From Ignavibacteria bacterium (lineage in GTDB: Bacteria > Bacteroidota > Ignavibacteria > Kapaibacteriales > UBA4661): 64,000 bases of DNA. Positions 42,004 through 50,797 of this stretch are shown here, piece after piece. The DNA lies in the NCBI GenBank assembly GCA_947459425.1, contig CANHDJ010000013.1, positions 1 through 64,000 of the forward strand, in the 5' to 3' direction. Position 1 is the first letter of the stretch. Each line of letters opens with the position of its first letter. Position numbers and translations under genes: made by a program. The notes under the pieces are model-generated. The model saw only the letters and a list, made by a program, of their open reading frames with translations, was not told the DNA's origin and made no database searches.

Positions 42004-45000
42004 TCAGTTCTTTTTCGTTATCGAAACAACCTCGAAATCTTTACCAGAAAGCTGTCCGAATGGTGTCTGCTCTTTGCCTTTGAGCAACTGCTTGGTCAGT
42101 TCGGGAACCTGCTCCTCGACGTAGTTTTTCAGGGCGTTGACGGTGACTTTGCCTTTGTCATTTTTGACTTCGCCGCCAAGTGCTTTGAGCAGCGTGTAGG
42201 AAAATACGCCGTGCTGGATGGATGTTACCTGATTTGCCGCTTGGTCGGAGGAAGCCGATGCAATCACGGCACTGCCGGTTTTACGGGCTACGCCTTTCAC
42301 GGATTTCGATTGCATGAAATCATCCAACGCTGCACCGGACTGACACGCATCGAACAAGACCAGCTGCCGCGCTGCCGGAACATTCGTGAGCAAGGTGCTG
42401 AGTTCCTTTGCCGATAAACCCCGACCTTCCAATTCCTGCTCATTTTTCACATCTTGCATGACAAGGAAGAATGTTGATTGCTCATCCGCCGTGACGACTT
42501 TACCGTGTCCGGCATAGAAAAAGACGAAAACATCTTGACGCTGTGCGGTCTCGGTGATTTTTTTGAAGATTTCTTGTACTTTCTCTTTTTTCGCTTCCGC
42601 GTCATAGAGTTCGTACTTGAATACTTTGTCGTAACCGCCTTGCGCAGCATTTGCGACGATTGTTTTCAGAACATCCTGTGCGTCAGGGCGAGCATAGGGA
42701 AGATTATATTCTTTATTTAGATAATCATTCACCCCAATAGCAAAGACATGAAGATTTGTGGTCTGAACAGGAATATTACACGTTACGCTTGCTTCTGCGG
42801 CATTCGATTCTGTTTTGTCGGTGTTGATTGCCACAACTTTCAAATCGTTTTTACCGGGCAAAAGTTGAATGGTGTAATCCCGTAAAATCGTGAACCCTTG
42901 TGCTGATGGTAAATTCTTAAACTCTTCGGGGAAGAGCAGTTTTCCATTTTGGAAAATACGAATCTCGGCAATTTGGGATCCTCTGTCTTTTATACCAACC
43001 GTGATATTTACTCGCGGCGCAGCAAGCGTATCGCCCGCACGTGGCGCTAAGATTTCCACCAATGGTGGCAATTTGAAATCACGCGAAATATCGGGTGCAG
43101 TCTGTACGCCGGCAACGGGGTTCGAGACTTCAACGGCTGCAGCGGCTTTTGCTGCGGCTTCTTCTTGCTGTTTCTTGACTTCTGCCTGACGAAGCGCAAG
43201 TGCTTCAGCTTCTTGCTTCGCCTTCGCCTCGACTGCCAAACGTGCTTTTGCTTCGGCTTCTTGTTTTGCTTTCAATTCGGCTTGTTGCTTGGCAAGCGTC
43301 TCGGCTTCTTGTTTTGCTTTGAGTTCCGCTTGGGCGCGGGCTTGCGACTCGGCTTGCTGCTTTGCTTTCAATTCAGCCTGTTGCTTGGCAAGTGCTTCTT
43401 GCGCTGCTTTTTCTTTTGCGGCAGCTTGCTGTTTGGCAAGTTCGTCGGCTTCACGTTTAGCTTTTACTTCGGCTTCTGCGCGGGCTTTTGCCTCTGCCTC
43501 TTGCTTTGCTTTGAGACCGGCTTGTTGTTTGGCAAGTTCGTCAGCTTCGCGTTTTGCTTTCGCTTCCGCTTCTATGCGAGCTTTCGCTTCGGTTTCTTGC
43601 TGCGTTTTGAGAGCAAGTTGTTGTTTAGCAAGTTCAGCAGCTTCGCGTTTGGCTTCTGCTTCGGCATTGCGTTTGGCTTGTGCAGCGGCTTCTTTTGCGG
43701 CTTTGTCTTGCTGCGCCTTCAAAGCCAGTGCTGCCGGAGATGCAGGGAAAATACGCGAAAGCAGTTTTGGTGAATAAAAGCGCTCAAAGAATGCATCCAG
43801 TTGAACGGGCTGACCATCGACGACCCAATGAAGTAGCTTTGTACCGTCTTCCGAGCCGTCGAACTGTCCGTCGGGTGTGACAACAACCCAGTCGCCTCTG
43901 TCCAAACCAACCAAGGTGGCGTTTTCCTTACCTTCGACAGCATCCCAGACGATGACCTTGGCATCAGCACTGGCGCTGGCTAAGGTGCGATTATTTGGGT
44001 GAAAACCGAGCGCCAACACCCAGTTTGCATGACCTTTAAGTGTTTTGAGTTCTTTACCGCTTGCGGCATCCCAAACCTTAACATCATCATCGGTTGCGCC
44101 ACTGGAAACGTATTTCCCGTCGTTACTAATGGCAACTGCCATCACTTCGCCTTTGTGTCCGGTGAAGGTCTTGGTGGCTTGTCCCGAAGCAATATCCCAG
44201 ATTTTTGCGGTGCGGTCGGCGCTTCCCGAAACAAGCATCTTACCGTTAGCAGAAAAAGCAACGCTATTGATAAGTTCGCTGTGTCCGAGAAGTACCTTGA
44301 GTTCTTTGCCGCTTGCCACATCCCAAAGGCGGATACTGCGGTCGGAAGAGGCGGTTGCAACGGTCTTTCCGTCGGCGCTAAACTGCACGGAATAGACGCT
44401 TTTTTTGTGTCCGCGCAGTTTTTTATCCAACTTGCCTGTTGCCACATTCCAGAGGCTTACGACGGAATCAATCGCGCCACTCACCACAAGGCTGCCGTCC
44501 GGCGATATAGCAACGGCTTGAATTGGACTGTCATCGGTGGTAATCGTTTTCACGATTTTTCCTGTTTCCACGCTCCATATTGCAATGCTTTTGTTATCCA
44601 GCGATGTTCCTCCGGCTGCCAGTGTTTTGCCATCGGCAGTGTAGGAAAGGCTTGCGACCTGAATGAGGGGCGCTTTAAGGTCGGCAGGGTCATTGCCTTT
44701 TTCTAAATCCCAGAGGCGAATATTATTACCATCTTTGTCGGAATGTGCTGTTGCGAGGTGATTGCCGGATTTATCGAAGGCAACGGCTTTAATAACTTTT
44801 CGGTAGCCGTTAAATTCGCTTGCATCGCGCCCTGTGGCTACATCGTAGGTACGCATAGCGCGGTCAGCACCGCCGGTGGTGAGTTTTGTACCATCGGGAG
44901 AAAAAGCAAAGCACAAAACGCGAGGTGAGTTGCCAATAAAGGTGCGAAGTTTTTTGCCGTTGAAGACGTTCCACAAGGCAACGGTGCGGCGAATATCCAT

Positions 45001-45861
45001 GTCGTCATCCTCTTGCGAAGATTTATCCACACTTGCCAAGACGCGCCCGTTGGGGCTGATGGCAGCTTGTTTTGCCGTTCCGACGACTTCACGCAAAAAG
45101 GCTTTTTTTGCTGCATCGTAAATGCGAACAGTTTGGTTGTCGCATTGCGCAATAAGCAAGGAACCATCTGCACTGTACGCCAAATTAGTGATGCCCGCTC
45201 CTGCATCCAGCGTAGCAACACTATTTTGTTGAATATTCAAGAGGCGAATCGTGTTGTCATCACCGCCAACGGCAAGTGTTTGCCCGTCGGGGCTGAAGGC
45301 AAGCGTATTTTGGGGCTTTGTTAAGCCCGTAATCGGAATGGGAATTTCCTTTCCAATGCGAATATCCCATAGTTTGACGGTTTTATCAATGCTGCAACTG
45401 GCAAGGATATTATTGGTCGGGCTGAAGGCAACGGCGGAGGCGTAAAAGGAGTGTCCGGGCAGGGTGCGGGTTTCCGTGCCTTTGCGAACATCCCATATCC
45501 GAATCGTATTATCCTTTGCAGCCGTTACGAGCATATCTCCGGCAGCGTTGAAATCCAGCGCCGTGATGTAGCCACGATGTGCAACCAATGTACGCACCAC
45601 TTTCCCTGTGGTAACATCCCAAATTTTTACAGTATTGTCTTCGCTTCCACTAGCAATAAAATTCCCATTGGGACTGTATTTGACGACAACAACATCGCCA
45701 AAATGCCCCGTTTGGACGATGAGTTCAGGCTTGGGCGCTGACTGAGCAGGTGATGCCGCTTGTTGAGCGGTCACCTCCGATGTTAGCCCTCGAAAAAGAG
45801 CCGTTGACAGGATTATGCAGAGCATAAGCCGAAAACGTGCAAAGGAAATTCGTCGCTTCAT
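42004..45861 (-). CDS. Exported WD40-caspase protein with a repeat coiled coil
   Basis: 1285 residues from the start at 45861. A signal peptide is followed by 14 WD40 repeats (about residues 50-690; units ending IWDV, LWDI and similar), enough for two seven-bladed propellers. DWVVVTPDGQFDGS closes the propeller region. A coiled coil (about 715-905) of 32-residue units rich in Ala, Lys, Glu and Gln leads to an Ig-like domain (about 925-1030) and a caspase-type C14 domain (about 1035-1285). The catalytic pair is visible: His in FYAGHG near 1117 and Cys in DACQSG near 1172. It may be an orthocaspase-like protease acting outside the cytoplasm. Substrate and trigger are unknown. Confidence 0.88.
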   Translation of the reverse strand: MKRRISFARFRLMLCIILSTALFRGLTSEVTAQQAASPAQSAPKPELIVQTGHFGDVVVVKYSPNGNFIASGSEDNTVKIWDVTTGKVVRTLVAHRGYITALDFNAAGDMLVTAAKDNTIRIWDVRKGTETRTLPGHSFYASAVAFSPTNNILASCSIDKTVKLWDIRIGKEIPIPITGLTKPQNTLAFSPDGQTLAVGGDDNTIRLLNIQQNSVATLDAGAGITNLAYSADGSLLIAQCDNQTVRIYDAAKKAFLREVVGTAKQAAISPNGRVLASVDKSSQEDDDMDIRRTVALWNVFNGKKLRTFIGNSPRVLCFAFSPDGTKLTTGGADRAMRTYDVATGRDASEFNGYRKVIKAVAFDKSGNHLATAHSDKDGNNIRLWDLEKGNDPADLKAPLIQVASLSYTADGKTLAAGGTSLDNKSIAIWSVETGKIVKTITTDDSPIQAVAISPDGSLVVSGAIDSVVSLWNVATGKLDKKLRGHKKSVYSVQFSADGKTVATASSDRSIRLWDVASGKELKVLLGHSELINSVAFSANGKMLVSGSADRTAKIWDIASGQATKTFTGHKGEVMAVAISNDGKYVSSGATDDDVKVWDAASGKELKTLKGHANWVLALGFHPNNRTLASASADAKVIVWDAVEGKENATLVGLDRGDWVVVTPDGQFDGSEDGTKLLHWVVDGQPVQLDAFFERFYSPKLLSRIFPASPAALALKAQQDKAAKEAAAQAKRNAEAEAKREAAELAKQQLALKTQQETEAKARIEAEAKAKREADELAKQQAGLKAKQEAEAKARAEAEVKAKREADELAKQQAAAKEKAAQEALAKQQAELKAKQQAESQARAQAELKAKQEAETLAKQQAELKAKQEAEAKARLAVEAKAKQEAEALALRQAEVKKQQEEAAAKAAAAVEVSNPVAGVQTAPDISRDFKLPPLVEILAPRAGDTLAAPRVNITVGIKDRGSQIAEIRIFQNGKLLFPEEFKNLPSAQGFTILRDYTIQLLPGKNDLKVVAINTDKTESNAAEASVTCNIPVQTTNLHVFAIGVNDYLNKEYNLPYARPDAQDVLKTIVANAAQGGYDKVFKYELYDAEAKKEKVQEIFKKITETAQRQDVFVFFYAGHGKVVTADEQSTFFLVMQDVKNEQELEGRGLSAKELSTLLTNVPAARQLVLFDACQSGAALDDFMQSKSVKGVARKTGSAVIASASSDQAANQVTSIQHGVFSYTLLKALGGEVKNDKGKVTVNALKNYVEEQVPELTKQLLKGKEQTPFGQLSGKDFEVVSITKKN
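43201..43632 (-). repeat. 96-bp tandem repeat coding the coiled coil of the WD40-caspase protein
   Basis: Within the gene, residues 744-887 consist of 4.5 units of 32 residues, each beginning LAKQQ. Four are full length and the third unit is a half of 16 residues. The register is exact from 43632 to 43201, and a sixth degenerate start (LALRQ) follows at 43200. The DNA units vary at synonymous sites but keep the reading frame, so the length can probably change by slippage in 48- or 96-bp steps. Confidence 0.9.
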
Positions 45862-46006
45862 AGACCTATCCCTTTTGATAAAATTTGAACAAAAATGATG
45901 AGTTGTTGATGATTCTCTTTGATGATTTCTCTTGCGAGTACGGTTTATCGGTCTCAAATGCTGTCAAAACTATGAATTTTAGCTCAAGGCTTGTGTACTT
46001 CATATT

Positions 46007-47248
46007 TTAGCCAACCTGCCTCAAGCCCAATGTTCCCATTTGCTTTTCGATAGCGAGCATATCTTCATAGTTTTCGCCTGCAACAATCCCGTACATAGCC
46101 GTCGAGCGAGTTTCGGGGTAATACAGAGCGGAAAGTATTGTAAAATCACGCCGTTTGAGATGTTCTTTCAGTTTTTCGATTACCTCTGCTTCTGTGCCTT
46201 CCATCACCCAATTTCCGGCATACTTCGCAGTTTCTTTGCCTCTTTTCATTAAATCATGTTTTTGCAGACACATTGGCGTAGAGCCGTTGATGCGGATATT
46301 GGCATCAATTACGTGAAGTTTACCATCTTTGTCTTCCAACACATCCACACCAATGACACCAAAATACCCGTGCTTGTGAGCAAACGCGGCTGTATGGTTG
46401 ATAATCGTCTCGAATTGCTTCAGATTGGTATGTTCATAATGTATCAAACCGCCCAGATATACGCCCTGATCGCTTACTAATTGATGTGTAGCCCCTAAAA
46501 CCGTCACTTCGCCCTTTTTATTGACATAAAATTGGACACAATAATTATCAACAACGTCGTTCACAAAATCGGAAACGACTACCGCCTCGACTAACTGCAA
46601 ACCCCAATACGCTCGAAATTCTTTGCGGCAATTTTCTAAATCAGTCTCGCTCCGAATAAGGTATGTGCCTTCTCCCGACAGCCCATGCGACGTTTTGATG
46701 ACGTAGGGAAATACTTTGGGCAAATTCACATCATTGGGATGAGTTTCCGAAAAATGGTGTTCTTGATATGAAGGTACAAGCGGGGCTACCTGATTGAGCG
46801 ACAGCTTGCTGAGGAGAAAATAATGTTCTTCGGGGTTAACGGCATGGCGTTCAGGTGATAAGCCGTCATACGGAAAAAGTGTAATGATTTTTTGCGCACT
46901 ATCATTGATTTGGTCGCAGTAGTTTTCGGGAGTAAATTTCTCGAAATCATACTGATAATTCCACGTTTCCTGCCAATAGTCGAGGAGTGCTGGTGATGGA
47001 TCAGCTATCAATATACCTTTTGCGCCTTCTCCTAAGACAGAAAGATTTTTCCACGCCTCGCGCTGGCAAACCTTATCAAAGCCGACTTTTTGATGTTCTT
47101 CGTTTCCGTCTTGGATAATGTAGCGGGATGTATTGGGATATTTTGACCATGCGGCTGTGCTTGGGTACATGAGCATAAACGCATAATCGCCTTCAGCCGT
47201 ATCGCGCTTATACAGCTCGGCAAACGAATTTCCATCAAATAGTTGCAT
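46007..47248 (-). CDS. ATP-grasp ligase-like protein
   Basis: 413 residues from the ATG at 47248; a TTG at 47263 is the frame start. A pre-ATP-grasp part is followed by PYVIKTSHGLSGEGTYLI near residue 215, the Lys and Gly-rich loop of ATP-grasp enzymes, and GVIGVDVLEDKDGKLHVIDANIRINGS near 325, where Asp/Asn/Arg would bind metal and phosphate. It resembles PGM1-type peptide ligases and carboxylate-amine ligases. The substrate is unknown. It is followed on the same strand, but about 0.1 kb upstream in transcription, by the PLP enzyme. Confidence 0.7.
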   Translation of the reverse strand: MQLFDGNSFAELYKRDTAEGDYAFMLMYPSTAAWSKYPNTSRYIIQDGNEEHQKVGFDKVCQREAWKNLSVLGEGAKGILIADPSPALLDYWQETWNYQYDFEKFTPENYCDQINDSAQKIITLFPYDGLSPERHAVNPEEHYFLLSKLSLNQVAPLVPSYQEHHFSETHPNDVNLPKVFPYVIKTSHGLSGEGTYLIRSETDLENCRKEFRAYWGLQLVEAVVVSDFVNDVVDNYCVQFYVNKKGEVTVLGATHQLVSDQGVYLGGLIHYEHTNLKQFETIINHTAAFAHKHGYFGVIGVDVLEDKDGKLHVIDANIRINGSTPMCLQKHDLMKRGKETAKYAGNWVMEGTEAEVIEKLKEHLKRRDFTILSALYYPETRSTAMYGIVAGENYEDMLAIEKQMGTLGLRQVG

Positions 47249-47369
47249 AAAAATATGGTTCAAATGGAGGAAGATTTGGTTTTATTCTGAATAAGTTTCG
47301 TAAGGGGCAATTTGAGGCAGTAATTCTTGGGAAAATACCTTCGGAACGGCAAAAAAACCTTGATAATTT

Positions 47370-48569
47370 TTATTGGGCTGCGGATGCTATATCCCGTAAT
47401 GCCGCCACAATACGCTCCATTTCGTCCATCGTGTTGTAGCAATGCGGCGCAAAACGCAATCGTCCTTCGCGCAACGAGACAGCAATAGAGCGATCTCCAA
47501 GTTGCTTGAGTACCTGCTCACCGTGCGCAACGTCCGATAAACGCCCGCTTACGATACCTGCCCTGCGCTCGGCGGGGAAATTACTGACGGATGCAAATAT
47601 CCCTACTTCGGGCAGTTCCGCAAGCAAATATGCTGTCAACTGCGCTAAATGTGCTTCCGTGCGGCTTGGGTCAACAGCGAGCAAGGTTTGAAGCGATGCA
47701 CCGAGACCGATAATGCCCGGAAAGTTGAGCGTACCGTTCTCATAGCGCGTTGCGCTGGAATTGAGTGCTTGGTCGTAGCGAAAAAAATCCCAAGGCTTTG
47801 CCACTGAAATCCAACCCAAATGTGCTTGTTCGATGCGGTTTTGGAGTTCTTCGGTCACGTAGAGAAATGCAATGCCCGTTGTTGCCATGAGCCATTTTTG
47901 CCCTCCGCACGCCAAGGCATCAATGTGCATTGCCTGCACGTCAAGTGGGACAGCACCTGCGGCTTGGATAGCGTCCACAACAAAGATTACGCCGTGCTGC
48001 TTGCATATCGCGCCGATAGCCGCCAAATCAGGACGATAGCCGCTCAGAAACTGCACCGCGCTTAGGGAAACAAGTTTGATGCGCCCGCCAGAACGTTGAA
48101 TGGCTGTTTCAACCATTTCCGGCGTTACTTCCCCATCGTGAGTCGGCATGATTTCAACATCCACGCCGTGCCGTTTCATGTTCAGATAGGGATAAACATT
48201 CGAGGGAAACTCTTGGTCGTTGAGCAAAATACGGTCGCCCGTCTGCCACGAAAGCCCCGCAGGAATGATATTGAGCGCGTCGGAAGTGTTCATCACAAAA
48301 GCAATGCGCTCTGGCGACTCGGCATTCACCAGCCGTGCAACAAGGCTTCGACTCTCACGTGCCAGTTCAATATCTCGAAAAAATGTGTTAATATCACCTT
48401 CGGAACGATTTGCCAAATGCTCGTCAATCGCCTCGCGCACGCGCACAGAAACGGGTCCGATGGAGGCGTGGTCAATATAGATTTTCCCTTGTGCCGTGTG
48501 GGGGAAAAGTGCGCGGAGTGCATCGGAGCCGCAAGTGAGCATGGTTTCTGGTGTTGCTGATAGAGGCAT
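47370..48569 (-). CDS. Class V aminotransferase / cysteine desulfurase-like PLP enzyme
   Basis: 399 residues of fold-type I PLP enzyme. It has KIYIDHASIGPVS near 30, FVVDAIQAAGAVPLDV near 195 (PLP-binding Asp) and the Schiff-base Lys in ACGGQKWLMATTG near 225, plus ATRYENGTLNFPGI near 275. A clear catalytic Cys loop of NifS/IscS is not seen, so it may be a CsdB-like desulfurase, an aminotransferase or an isopenicillin-epimerase-like enzyme. It lies 120 bases before the ATP-grasp gene. Confidence 0.8.
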   Translation of the reverse strand: MPLSATPETMLTCGSDALRALFPHTAQGKIYIDHASIGPVSVRVREAIDEHLANRSEGDINTFFRDIELARESRSLVARLVNAESPERIAFVMNTSDALNIIPAGLSWQTGDRILLNDQEFPSNVYPYLNMKRHGVDVEIMPTHDGEVTPEMVETAIQRSGGRIKLVSLSAVQFLSGYRPDLAAIGAICKQHGVIFVVDAIQAAGAVPLDVQAMHIDALACGGQKWLMATTGIAFLYVTEELQNRIEQAHLGWISVAKPWDFFRYDQALNSSATRYENGTLNFPGIIGLGASLQTLLAVDPSRTEAHLAQLTAYLLAELPEVGIFASVSNFPAERRAGIVSGRLSDVAHGEQVLKQLGDRSIAVSLREGRLRFAPHCYNTMDEMERIVAALRDIASAAQ

Positions 48570-48656
48570 GAAGTTTTTTGGTCGTTATCGAATATGTTTG
48601 CATAAAGATTGTAGCTGCTCAGGGTATATCTCCGTCTGGCAAAGAACCAAGGCGAA

Positions 48657-48749
48657 GAAGCCGCCCGACGGGGAGACCGCTCCTTCTTTTACGTCAAAAT
48701 GCCCCACGAACTACGCCATCCGGCGGCTCCTTCGCCGTTGGGTGGTTTC
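48657..48749. repeat. GC-rich structured inverted repeat between the PLP enzyme and PBP2 genes
   Basis: CCGCCCGACGG (48661-48671) pairs with CCGTTGGGTGG (48735-48745), 11 pairs including two G-U, extended four pairs outward by GAAG/TTTC. The internal part also has GC-rich arms (CCGGCGGCTCC). The arms share an 11-base core with the hairpin at 37291-37335. It lies just beyond the stop of mrdA and may end or protect that transcript. The 200-base gap holds no gene. Confidence 0.5.
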
Positions 48750-48772
48750 GGCTTATTAGTCCACACGGGGCG

Positions 48773-50620
48773 TTATCGCACTTGTGCAATTTCTTTTCCG
48801 ACACTGGTAGAATCAGATTTTTGCGGCTGTTTTTCTTTTTCACGGTCGAGTTTTTGGAGCGCGAAGTAGCGCTGCATAATTTTCTGTGCAATCGGCGCAG
48901 CAATAGCACCACCCGTTGCTCCGGCGTTTTCAATCATCACGCAGACTGCAATTTGTGGGTTTTCGCGCGGAGCAAAGCAGATGAACCATGCGTGGTCTTT
49001 GTTTTGAGAGTTTTGTGCTGTGCCTGTTTTTCCGCAAATCACCACGCCCTCAATCGCTGTGCTGGATGCCGTTCCGCCGCGACCGACCACTGCCGCCATG
49101 CCGTCGTGGATAATATCGAAATATTCTGTTTTAATTGGTAATTGATTCGAGGCAAATCCAAGTTTCTGCTCGGTGTTATTCCGTTTGTCTATGAGCGAAC
49201 GCACGATGTGGGGCTGATTCCACAAGCCTTTATTCGCCAGCGTTGCCGCATAGCCTGCCATCTGAAGCGGCGTAACGCCTACTTCGCCTTGACCAATGCC
49301 CCAATTGACAAGTGCGCCTTCGCCCCAGCCATTTTTCCCATAGCGGCGGTTCATATATTGCGCCGACGGGAGTATTCCCGTGCCTTCGTCAATCACATCC
49401 GCGCTTGTTCGTGCGCCGAAACCAAACATTTTTCCATACTGCTCAAAACGCTTCACACCAAGTTTTAAGCCAAGTTGATAGAAATACGAATTGCACGAAA
49501 CCTGTATGGCGCGGCGAACACTGATAGCACCGTGCGTACCACCGTGACATTTGAACGAGCGATTGCCGTAATGAAAAATGCCACTACACGTGAAGGTGGA
49601 GTTTTCATCAATAATTCCCTCTTGCAAACCTGCAAGCGCCATGAGCATTTTCCACGTCGAGCCTGGCGGATACGCAGTTTGCGTAGCGCGGTTGAACATT
49701 GGTGTTTCGGGGTCGTTGGCGATGGAGTCGTAAATAGCTTTGGGAGTGCGCCCGCTAAATTTGCGCAAGTCATAATCGGGTTTGCTGACGAGCGAAAGAA
49801 TTTCGCCGGATTTTGGTTCAATCGCCACTGCCGCACCGCGCCTGTCAATGAGGGAATCAATGTAGTCCTGCAAACGAGCATCTATGCCGAGTTTGAGATT
49901 GAATCCGTCTTCGGGTTCGATGTCATTTTTACCATTGTTGAAACTTGAAACGCGCTGCCCAAGAACATTAACAGCAGCAAATTCGATACCTTTGCGTCCA
50001 CGCATAAAGTTCTCGTAGCCCGCTTCAATGCCCGCAGAGCCGATAACATCGCCCGGACGATAATAATCGCCGAATTGTGTGAGTTGCTGTTCGGCAATTT
50101 CTTTGGTATAGCCAAAAAGATGGGGCGAATCGCCCTTGAAATCATAGACGCGCTTTGATTCGGACAGCACGGCGATTCCCGGCAATTCATTCCGATTTTC
50201 TTCGACGGCAGCAATAATTTTCGCATCGGCATCGCGGAAGATTTTCACCGGAATCGTTGGCGATGTTTTGCGATAGCGCTCTATTTTGGTGCGAAGTTCG
50301 TCCTCATCCATACCTAAAATCGTGGAAAGAAAGGGCAGTGTGCGCACGTCAAATTCCGCCGGAGTAACTGTAATGGCTTGCGACGGGGTGTTGTGAACAA
50401 TGAGTGATCCGGTGCGATCGTAAATTGCGCCGCGCACAGGTTCTTTGACAATCTGCTTAATGGCTTGCATTTCCGATTTTGAGCGATATTCCTCGCCTTC
50501 GATAATTTGCAGTTGCACCAAACGACCAATATAGACGGCAGAGACAAGCAAAATTACACCAGAGAGCAACCACCGGCGTTTGGATGTGCCAAATTCGCTG
50601 AGACTATTGAGGGTTTCCAT
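48773..50620 (-). CDS. mrdA: Penicillin-binding protein 2 (peptidoglycan transpeptidase for elongation)
   Basis: 615 residues. One N-terminal membrane span (WLLSGVILLVSAVYIGRLV), a dimerisation domain, and a transpeptidase domain with the active-site SxxK STWK in YPPGSTWKML near residue 325, SCNSY near 380 and KTGTAQ near 545. PBP2 cross-links the lateral wall in the Rod complex. The usual mreC, mreD and rodA neighbours are not visible in this window. The start at 50620 follows the ATG rather than the TTG at 50632. Confidence 0.95.
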   Translation of the reverse strand: METLNSLSEFGTSKRRWLLSGVILLVSAVYIGRLVQLQIIEGEEYRSKSEMQAIKQIVKEPVRGAIYDRTGSLIVHNTPSQAITVTPAEFDVRTLPFLSTILGMDEDELRTKIERYRKTSPTIPVKIFRDADAKIIAAVEENRNELPGIAVLSESKRVYDFKGDSPHLFGYTKEIAEQQLTQFGDYYRPGDVIGSAGIEAGYENFMRGRKGIEFAAVNVLGQRVSSFNNGKNDIEPEDGFNLKLGIDARLQDYIDSLIDRRGAAVAIEPKSGEILSLVSKPDYDLRKFSGRTPKAIYDSIANDPETPMFNRATQTAYPPGSTWKMLMALAGLQEGIIDENSTFTCSGIFHYGNRSFKCHGGTHGAISVRRAIQVSCNSYFYQLGLKLGVKRFEQYGKMFGFGARTSADVIDEGTGILPSAQYMNRRYGKNGWGEGALVNWGIGQGEVGVTPLQMAGYAATLANKGLWNQPHIVRSLIDKRNNTEQKLGFASNQLPIKTEYFDIIHDGMAAVVGRGGTASSTAIEGVVICGKTGTAQNSQNKDHAWFICFAPRENPQIAVCVMIENAGATGGAIAAPIAQKIMQRYFALQKLDREKEKQPQKSDSTSVGKEIAQVR

Positions 50621-50797
50621 GAAAAATTGCAAGAGTATGTCGAAAAATAATACGCTAGAATTCAGCCCTAAAGTTACAACCTTCGGCGCTTCTGACCATA
50701 CAATTTTTTGCCCGAAACTTGGCTTGCGCTCAATAATCCCGTATCTTGCGCGTTCTACACAAAAAACGACCTTCCATTCTCACGAATATTACCCACC

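Noticed and set aside
43201-43632. Repetitive region considered as a CRISPR-like array
   Set aside because: The units are in-frame, contiguous and coding for a coiled coil; there are no unique spacers. No CRISPR array is present in the window.
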